Assembly (NCBI RefSeq): GCF_001680005.1
Contig: NC_033567.1
Coordinates: forward strand, 868,001 to 932,000
DNA: 64,000 nucleotides
Reading direction: 5' to 3'
Source of the DNA: Plasmodium coatneyi
Lineage: Eukaryota; Apicomplexa; Aconoidasida; Haemosporida; Plasmodiidae
A program made the position numbers and the translations under genes. Every line of letters begins with the position of its first letter. Position 1 is the first letter of the stretch. The notes beneath the pieces were generated by a model, which was not told where the DNA came from, did no database searches, and saw nothing but the letters and a program-made list of their open reading frames with translations. Of the stretch, positions 56,670 through 64,000 are shown piece after piece.

Positions 56670-58669
56670 TCATTTCTTCTTATTGTCCATATCCACTAGG
56701 CATTTTACGCCGTGTATTCCCTGCGAGATGTTCGTGAACTAGCCAAAAAGAAGGGGGGGATGTTTGTGTGTGTACTCACATATGAACTAGTGTGCCTATT
56801 TACATTCGCATTTTTGTGCGTTTCAATGCGGTCTGCTAAACACACACAACGGGTACACGCATAGAAATAAAAGCCGAGGGCAACACGGTCGCACAGATAT
56901 GTGTGAACGTAACACGGCACATGAATGGTCGACTCAATTTTAGCTTCTCCAATTTTGTGTACCATTTTAAATGCCGCCAGGGGGGAGGAACCTAATAGGG
57001 CATAATGGGCTGGCAAAGAGAAAAAAAAATAATATAAAATAATTAAATAATAAAATGACAACATGAGTATGAGCCTCAAAATGGATAACAGAGGGAAGGC
57101 AAACAAAACAAAATAAGGAAAAACGCGCTTTTCCTAAAAATCATACACAGGGTAGAACTTCCTCAGCTCGTTTTGTGCCATACATCCGTGCTCCTTTATC
57201 TTTTCCCCTTTTTTAACTTACCTATTTTGTGGAGGACGTCATTTTTGGGGGTGACCTTAAACATGTAGGCGGCGAACCAGAAGGACTCATACGCGATGAT
57301 GCAAATAACCATGACGACTGTACAGAGGGGGAAAGGTGTGTCCACGCGTATGTGCATATGCACGCAGATATGTACGTATAAATGTATATGTGTAGCACTT
57401 CCATACGCACGTGTATGTGTACTGTGCGCATACCTGGTCTCTCGTAGTACAGCTTCAGCAGCCGGTTTCCCTTTTCAATTTTCTTGTGTGTTTTATTTCC
57501 CGCTATGGCGCATCTGAAAAGAAGGGGGCGAATTTTCCATGGGGCGTTACGCGCACACAAGTACATGCATGTACATACGTGCAACCTAAGCATTTTGAAG
57601 GGACTCAAAATAGTTTCCTCCTTACGATGATGAGTGAAAGTAGTGCCCTCCTATGTCGGCAATCATGATTAGTCCTATCGCTGCGGGGAGAAGAAAAAAA
57701 AAAAAAAAAAATGCATCACTCAGTATATCCACACAAGATGGAGCGTATGCACATATGGACACAACCACGACAGATTCCTTGTGCGGTGAAGTAACGCGAC
57801 TACTGCATATTTCTCCTCCTGGTAGTGTTGTGTTCGCTTTGGAGATCTTACCAATAATGTACTCATCGTAGACGTTTCCATTGAGCAGGTACAGCAGGGT
57901 TGTCGACAGTCTAAAGTGACGCACAGGAAGGGAAGAAAATGAAAAAAAAAAAAAAAAAAAAAAATGCACAGGATGACTGCAAAATTTATAATCGCGTCCT
58001 GTTTCTCTACAATACTGCGCAAAGCGAGCCATTTACACTTTTCCTTTTTTCGATAAGTAGAAATAATGGCTATCTCCCAGTCGGAACCCAAACGGTGGAC
58101 CTACCTGTCCGTGATTTGATCTAATATTTGGCCGAAGACGGAGGCTGCGGGGAATAATATTTGCACATACATAAACATGCATTAATGGATACACACATGT
58201 GTACGCACATATGCATATAGGTATGTGGGCATATTTTCGCTGCGGCACTTACTTTGATTAAACTTTCTCGCTGTCCATCCATCGAAGGCATCTAGTATTT
58301 GACTCGTTCCGTAAAGGACGCCAAACAGAATTAGGTTCTTCCGACATATCATGAACCCGCACAGAGCCAGTATTACCCGGATGTAGCCTTTGGAAATGGG
58401 CGAGGGGGAAAAAAGGGGGATGCCAATGAGTAGTTGCATGGATTCATTAGCATAAAAATGCCTTACGTGTAGGAAAACAGAGCAAGCAAGTAAGAACAAC
58501 AACATGCACAGATGCATTCAGTGCTGTGCTCGTCTGAACGCGTAAACGTGATAGTGTCATAACGGTGCCGTGGACACCCATGTGCACCCACGTGCGTGCG
58601 GACGTATACAAGGTCTCTCATCTTACCAATGATATTCGGTATGTAGAAATACACACTTTTCTTTTGCAT
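56670..58669 (-). CDS. PIS: Phosphatidylinositol synthase (CDP-diacylglycerol-inositol 3-phosphatidyltransferase)
   Basis: At least nine exons. The first seven are frame-consistent: 58669-58627, 58387-58253, 58144-58105, 57910-57852, 57680-57626, 57513-57434 and 57317-57222. The CDP-alcohol phosphatidyltransferase signature is complete: D47-x2-D50-G51-x2-A54-R55-x8-G64-x3-D68-x3-D72 (LDAFDGWTARKF then GQILDQITDR), built across exons 2 and 3. It starts MQKKSVYFYIPNIIGYIRV and contains membrane segments VILALCGFMICRKNLILFG and VVMVICIIAYESFWFAAYM. The last exon, 56738-56670, encodes FTNISQGIHGVKCLVDMDNK and the end, matching the PIS C-terminus. One exon between 57222 and 56738 is unresolved (candidates at about 56965-56868, or in the hydrophobic-coding stretch 57020-57140). 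The enzyme makes PI from CDP-DAG and myo-inositol at the ER. Confidence 0.88.
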
Positions 58670-60024
58670 TTTAAAAAATTGTTGAGTTTTCGGTTAAGCG
58701 GGTTGATTTATTCGACTCTGTGATGTTCTGCGAGGTGCGGTTCAGCTTTTTTTTTCTTTTTTTTCTTCTCATGTAGCAGTGTCAAACCAACGTATCGCAT
58801 AGAGAATTTAAAGGTATCTTAACTTAACTTAAATGAAGGACTGATATTTCGCAATCTTCTGCATACTCGTGTTGTTTAAAAACACACACATGAGGGTGCT
58901 CATGTAACGACGTGATCATAGGCATACTCACCGTACGCAAATTTGCGTACATACTTTTCTCCTGTCAAATAACGCGGTGTGACAAAAAAAAAGGAGGGAG
59001 AAAAGATGCTTTATCTGTTAAATTATTGGCAAATGTTAACAAAAGAGACGAAAAAAAAAAAAAGAAAAGAAAACAGAAAAACTTCGAACAGGGATGTATG
59101 TGCCCCCTTGATTGCGGAGAACAAACGAAATTGCAAAAGTTGCGTGTTTCGCGTTGCGAGTTGCGCGTTGTGAGTTGAGAGCTACATACTGCGTGATGCA
59201 AAGCACATCCTATCTGGTATACCCCCTTTCTTTTTTAAAAAAAAATATAAGAACGGAAAAAGGAGAAAAAAACAACTTGTGAAAGGGAAAGTGCACGGGC
59301 ATCTTTTTACACATGGCAAGAATTTTTAACCAACCCGGGCGGCGCACTACGTTACAGTCGTCAGGATCGGCTTCACCGCATACGTTTAACCGGAGGCGTG
59401 TAATTATGCGGATGGACCATTCAACCTTATAATTTTCAATGCACAAAAGGTTTACCTGGGCATTTTTGCCTACCCCCTCGAAGACTTTTTTCCACCTCCT
59501 TACGTTAAAAAATTTTATAATTTAAAATGCATCCCTCGGGTGGGTAATCGCATTTGCTTCTCCTATGTAGGGAAAATTATTCACCAAAAAAAAACTCTGA
59601 AAACACCGCACTCATTTTTGATTTCACTTCGGGGAGAGGTCCATCCATCGTAAGATCAGCGGATAAATAAAAATTCCAAAAAAGGGGAAATTTACTTCTT
59701 CTTCTGGCTGCCCCCCACTTTGAAATAGCAACACAGTCAAACGACAAGGTAGAAGCACAATTCACCACTTACAGTTGCCACGTGAAGAAGGAAATGCCCC
59801 TTCATGCGGCGAAATGAGACAATGGGGTAGGCGCCGAGTTGCAGCCCCAATCGTAGCTGAAGTGAGAGCAGTGACGAACAGTTGGGGAGATCACCAAACC
59901 GATGTGAACACGCAACCCAACCCGTCGGCAGAAGCAGACATGTATGCTTACCACTTCCTATGAGGAAACACCTTAATAATAATTGCTAAACGCACACAAT
60001 AACTCATCATTCAACTTATGCAAA
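58670..60024. other. Divergent promoter region, no gene seen
   Basis: Between PIS (-) and TRM61 (+). Contains a small GCGTTGCGAGTTGCGCG-type repeat at about 59141-59180 and A-tracts near 58984, 59051 and 59239. No coding frame is supported. Confidence 0.6.
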
Positions 60025-60972
60025 ATGCTGGTGAAGGAAAATCATAGCGTGATTCTCTACACGGACGAGGAGAACATTGATTTGGTGAAGCTGAAACAAG
60101 ACGGCGTCCTGACGAACAAAAAAGGGACCTTCCTACATAAGGACATAATAGGAAAAAACTACGGTAGCAAAATATACGACAGTGCATGTAGGAATTATAT
60201 TTATGTATTGAAGAGGACCCCAGAATTTATAGCCCTAAGTTTGAAAAAAAAAACGCAAACATTGTATGAACATGATATATCCTTTATATGCCTATTATGT
60301 AATGCTTTGCCAAATAAAAAAATAATTGAAGCTGGAACAGGCACCGGTTGCTTGACTTACGCTCTGGCCAGTTGTGTTTTGCCAAAGGGGATCGTTCACA
60401 CGTTCGAATATAATGAAGAGCGTTATGAAGAAGTACGAAATGAATTCTCCAATTTTGAAAATGTAAAAAATAATATTAAATTTCACCACAAAGATGTGAT
60501 AAATGATTCCTTTGTAGAGTTCGAACCGGGGGAAATAGATTCTGTTTTTTTGGACATGCCTAATCCATGGCTTTGTGTTCCTAAAATTAAGGAGGTCCTA
60601 AAGGAAAGAGGCGTCTTCGTTATCTTCCTTCCATGCATTGAGCAGGTCTACAAAATTATTGACGCACTGGAAGAGAATCAGTTCTGCGAAATTGTTACCT
60701 ACGAACTGGTGAACAAGTCTTGGGAAATTATGCGCAATAAGGGGTCCTCATCCGGATCGAAACGGGTCATCCATTTAAACGTAGACATGGCTAATCAAAC
60801 GAGTGACCCTTTGGAGGAGGCGAAGAACAGCCAGGCCCCGATACAGGGAACAAACCCAATGTATAGACTCCGCCAGAAGGAGAACAAGACGCATACCGGG
60901 TACTTGATCTTTTCGAAGAAGCAGCTTAGCGATGAGCACGAGCAGATGGAAATTGAGATGAAGGGTCTTTAG
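60025..60972 (+). CDS. TRM61: tRNA (adenine58-N1)-methyltransferase catalytic subunit
   Basis: A single exon of 315 residues from the ATG at 60025 (the open frame extends upstream without an ATG). Trm61 with Trm6 methylates N1 of A58 in the T-loop of tRNAs using S-adenosylmethionine. The N-terminal small beta domain (HSVILYTDEENIDLVKLKQ, HKDIIGKNYGSKI) is followed by the Rossmann methyltransferase. Motif I is EAGTGTGCLTYALA (about 102-115), the acidic residue ending strand 2 is in HTFEYNEERYEE, and motif IV is the family's VFLDMPNPW (about 174-182). The C-terminus has a low-complexity insert before HTGYLIFSKK. Length is normal. It stands alone, flanked by PIS and Myb1. Confidence 0.93.
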   Translation: MLVKENHSVILYTDEENIDLVKLKQDGVLTNKKGTFLHKDIIGKNYGSKIYDSACRNYIYVLKRTPEFIALSLKKKTQTLYEHDISFICLLCNALPNKKIIEAGTGTGCLTYALASCVLPKGIVHTFEYNEERYEEVRNEFSNFENVKNNIKFHHKDVINDSFVEFEPGEIDSVFLDMPNPWLCVPKIKEVLKERGVFVIFLPCIEQVYKIIDALEENQFCEIVTYELVNKSWEIMRNKGSSSGSKRVIHLNVDMANQTSDPLEEAKNSQAPIQGTNPMYRLRQKENKTHTGYLIFSKKQLSDEHEQMEIEMKGL

Positions 60973-61269
60973 CATTTGCTCGGTTGGAAGGTATACATAG
61001 TTAGTTACTATGCATAGCGGCGCGGGGAACAGCACGCATCCGATTTAACGCCTCTTAATGCGTCTGTTCCGCGTGAATAATTTGTATTTACCATGCCACA
61101 AAACCATTTTAAAGTTTGACGGGATGCATCTTCGTAGGGGTAGCGTTATGTAGATGAAGCAGCACCATTACTACCACATTGCCCACCGCCCGGCGGCAAC
61201 GCAAAATGATAAAAACAAAAAAAAAAAAAAAAATCCACAGAGGGAAAATTAGGATCATGAACATACATT
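60973..61269. other. Convergent spacer
   Basis: Short 3' region shared by TRM61 (+) and Myb1 (-), with an A-tract at about 61218-61234. Nothing else is seen. Confidence 0.6.
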
Positions 61270-62421
61270 TCAGTGCACGTCGCGTCGCCCCCGAACCAAA
61301 CGCAGATACCTCCTCTTGTAGGATATTTCGTCACTGAGTTTTTTCTTCACCCGTTTGTCTTTCTCCCCCCCACAAGGGTTGAATCCCTTCCTCTTTTGAA
61401 TGCGCCTGTCATTGGAGTTGAGATTTTCCATGTGGAGTTTTACTTCATTCCAATTCTTATCCCCCAGGATGGACACCAATATTTGCAGTTGTATATCCTC
61501 CAGAAGGTTAAACCCTATTCTTTCTAATTTGACTTTTTCATCACCCTGTTCATACATTTTTGTTAACCTTATGAATTCCATAAAACAGGAGAGGGGACTT
61601 CTATTTGTGTTTAATTCTCTAGCTATATTAGTCCACTCTCTTTTTTCATACTTTTTGCATAAGCTTAACAGTTTTTCTTTCTCTTCCTGGTTCCATTTTT
61701 TTTGTTTGGGATCTTCAAAACAGCAGTGGTAGAGCCACGTCTTTTGGCATTCCCTGCCCGTCTGCGTGTTGGTTAAATTAGTCGCCACTTCGTTCCAAAA
61801 GTTGTTTGAAAATTCGGCAAAATTTGTTATACCATCTGGAGGTGACCCAGACGTCAAATCTGTACCTCCCTCCCCTCCTGTGGGTAACTTCTGAAACGCA
61901 TCAAAATGTAATTTAATTTTTGACAGTAAAATTTTGACGTCCTTACACTCTTCGATCTCCTTCCTCTTTTGCACCTTCACATCGTAGGGTAAGTTTGGAT
62001 CGATTAAATATCGAATGGCATACCTTTTGGACGTTTTCTCCACCACGTGGAAGAGAAGTTCAATTTCCCTTTTCGTCCATTCGCTTTTTTTGTACTCATA
62101 TTTTTTTCGATAATTTGATACACTCATTTGAAATTCAGTAATTTTTAATGCGTCTTCATTCGATGGAGCGAACCCATATTCCTTTTGGTAAAACATCGAC
62201 ATGTGGGTTCTCCCTTGTGCCTTTTCCCAATTTATTCTTGTTGGCTTCTTACTTGCCAGCGTTTTTATTTCGTTGTACTTTCTGTCTATATAATCGTTCA
62301 GTTGTTCTATGTTCCCCTTTGTCGTTTCAATTAGCTTTTCCAAAACGGACAACTCCTTTTCCGCCCGTTCCTCCAACGCGCACAGGTTTTCGAACTCATC
62401 CCCACACGGTTCTCTCCACAT
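61270..62421 (-). CDS. Myb1: Myb1, SANT/Myb-domain transcription factor
   Basis: A single exon of 383 residues from the ATG at 62421. At least two SANT/Myb-type helix-turn-helix repeats are visible. One starts at KKSEWTKREIELLFHVVEKT (about residue 110). The best runs from KKWNQEEKEKLLSLCKKY through REWTNIARELNTNRSPLSC to FMEFIRL (about 240-286), with Trp spacing typical of Myb. A third less regular segment, EDIQLQILVSILGDKNWNEV, follows. The N-terminus is a coiled coil and the C-terminus is very basic (KRKGFNP, KDKRVKKK, YKRRYLRLVRGRR). P. falciparum Myb1 is described as a nuclear regulator important in blood-stage growth. Identification rests on the domain layout and neighbours; a SNAPc-like Myb protein is the alternative. 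Confidence 0.82.
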   Translation of the reverse strand: MWREPCGDEFENLCALEERAEKELSVLEKLIETTKGNIEQLNDYIDRKYNEIKTLASKKPTRINWEKAQGRTHMSMFYQKEYGFAPSNEDALKITEFQMSVSNYRKKYEYKKSEWTKREIELLFHVVEKTSKRYAIRYLIDPNLPYDVKVQKRKEIEECKDVKILLSKIKLHFDAFQKLPTGGEGGTDLTSGSPPDGITNFAEFSNNFWNEVATNLTNTQTGRECQKTWLYHCCFEDPKQKKWNQEEKEKLLSLCKKYEKREWTNIARELNTNRSPLSCFMEFIRLTKMYEQGDEKVKLERIGFNLLEDIQLQILVSILGDKNWNEVKLHMENLNSNDRRIQKRKGFNPCGGEKDKRVKKKLSDEISYKRRYLRLVRGRRDVH

Positions 62422-64000
62422 GGTCGACCTGCTCACAGATGCGTCACTGTGTGGAGGTGCTACGTGGGGGGTTTGTAAACTTAAAGCGGTTTAATAAATA
62501 TCGATTGGGGAGGAAGTTATCATGTACCTATTCTCATTTGATCCTCCAAATTGACCAGATAAAACATACACAGGGTGTGCGTTTTCATTCCGATCGAACC
62601 ACTACCCGGTTACATATTCTGCATAATGGGTTTGTGAAAATTAAAAAAGGCGCCTAGCCAAAAGTGGCCAATTCAAGGTGGTTCATTCGCTGCTTTATTT
62701 TATGCTTGATTTTACATTCCCTTTGTTTGAATAATCAATCCGCGCAAATGTTAAGTAGTGCGCCCTTTCCATAATGCCTTTCCACGTACATACGGTTAAA
62801 TGTATGGGTGTACACCTGCTCATAATATGTGTATATATTCCTTTTTTTTTTTTTCCTCCCATTTTACGAACACCCTGCTGAAGAGCTCCCCACTGGCACT
62901 TTCATTCGGATAGTTCATTTGGCCCACTTAAAATTTTTACACAGTTGCCCCTTTGCGTTTTGCAATTGACGATTTATTCTTTATTATTTTTTTTTTTTTT
63001 TGCGCAAATTGGCCAAATGGTCATTCCTAGTGGGGTGTCCACTAGCGTCCCATTTTGCCGCAACAAAAATGAGCGCCACTTGGGGCTATACACATACGCA
63101 CAGGTATATTCTTTCCCCCAATGACAGTGCGTTATACGTGGTTTCTTCCGCGCGATGTGGTCGCTTACACCTGCCAAGCAAGATCCCCAATTTGGAGGTA
63201 GCGAACCAGTTGGCCTTTACACCATTTGCTGCTCCCCTCCCCCATTTGACGACAAAATACGTTGCTTTGTCTGTGCGAAAAAATGAGCCATTTGAGAAAA
63301 ATTCATTGTGTGCACAAAATTTAATAAGAAGTGGCAACGCAACGGAGTGGCAATAGGAGGTGAGGGCATGGACCGTTTGGAAGAGAAAGTGCAAACAACG
63401 CTGAATTAATAAAAAAAAAAAAAAAAAAAAAAAAAGGACGAATTCATCCGACCTGCCACATGCGCTGTTTTCCTGGGCCGTTTTGCGAGGCGGCTTATGG
63501 ACGATCTGTTCCACATTTGTACGGTGTTGGAATGGTAGGGAGGCACCTTGAAAAAAGAAAAAGGTCGACATGGGGTAGAAGAAATCTCGGTGCTTTTCCG
63601 CCTTCACGCATGTGCTGAGTCCACGTGGTTATCACTATGCCTGCTTCTTTTCACACGGGAGGGGATAAGCAAACCCCAGTGAAAGGAATCCCTCAGGAAA
63701 GAATTTCTTTTCCCTGCACGCATATCGTACTTACAATTCGCTATTGTGCATCCCCCCGCTTAGGACATATAAGCACCAAACATTGTACGACAACTGTGCT
63801 ATGTTGACTTTTCACATCATACACCGTTCCCCCATGTAGATCAAATATTTATAAAATATGTTCAGGTGAACCATGTGGATTTGCGGAGGACAAGTGCAGG
63901 GTGTCGTCATCTCGGAGTGCGCTACGGAAGGGGGGGAAGCCACAAAATTGTGAATACGTAAATAAATATGTTCTATACGTATATAAAAATATGCGTATCC
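62422..64000. other. Right-edge region, no supported gene
   Basis: Upstream of Myb1 (-), so it includes its promoter. T-tract at about 62839-62853 and A-tract at about 63411-63435. Around 63450-63600 on the minus strand a short stretch (KAEKHRDFFYPMSTF; HRTNVEQIVHKPPRKTA) has weak coding character and could be an exon of a gene continuing beyond the window, but no start or complete splice structure can be defined. Confidence 0.4.

Noticed and set aside
59775..59963. Possible 5' exon upstream of TRM61
   Set aside because: No donor leads into the TRM61 frame, and TRM61 has a complete N-terminal domain from its own ATG.
1..64000. tRNA, rRNA, CRISPR and bacterial-type elements
   Set aside because: No cloverleaf with GGTTCGAATCC-type T-arm, no rRNA motifs and no spaced direct repeats with unique spacers were seen; the window is eukaryotic.

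Overview
This window is nuclear DNA from a malaria parasite of the simian/vivax clade, most probably Plasmodium knowlesi or the closely related P. coatneyi. The reasons are multi-exon genes with short GT..AG introns, very many poly-A/poly-T tracts, moderately GC-rich core genes, KIR-type (vir/pir superfamily) antigen genes, and telomere-like GGGTTTA/GGGTTCA repeats lying inside the chromosome. Exon borders were built by hand, by requiring GT..AG ends and a continuous reading frame.

Layout. 1-9.7 kb is a conserved core block: a partial gene at the left edge (-), an unknown small protein (-), a p24/emp24 cargo receptor (-), lipoate-protein ligase LipL1 (+) and a pinin-like nuclear protein (-). 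9.7-29.4 kb is an AT-rich antigen island: a tandem repeat carrying telomere motifs, a two-domain KIR gene (+), a probably frameshifted exported-protein gene (+), a single-domain KIR gene (-), a 1-kb block of degenerate telomere repeats in the opposite orientation, then two more two-domain KIR genes (+). 29.5-62.4 kb is core again: a tandem ubiquitin-like protein (-), TFIIH subunit p44/SSL1 (+), a four-TM protein (+), a Ser/Thr kinase (+), a RAP-domain organellar RNA protein (-), a large protein with pentapeptide-like repeats (+), a WD40 protein (-), a small two-TM protein (-), phosphatidylinositol synthase (-), the tRNA m1A58 methyltransferase catalytic subunit TRM61 (+) and Myb1 (-). 62.4-64 kb shows no convincing gene.

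From memory, and not checked here, the order LipL1 - TFIIH p44 - kinase - PIS - TRM61 - Myb1 matches a region of P. falciparum chromosome 13 (around PF3D7_1314600 to PF3D7_1315800). If so, the KIR island is inserted into an otherwise conserved gene order between the pinin and ubiquitin-like genes. The core genes serve unrelated housekeeping roles (lipoylation, splicing, transcription, secretion, phospholipid and tRNA metabolism). The island genes are variant surface or exported proteins that share exon architecture, upstream elements and a downstream module.

The most unusual structures are the two telomere-like blocks facing outward around 10.4-19.6 kb, arrays of splice-acceptor-like CCTTCCTTAGACC units with inverted copies elsewhere in the island, a shared 3' module behind island genes, and a pentapeptide-like repeat in a core gene.
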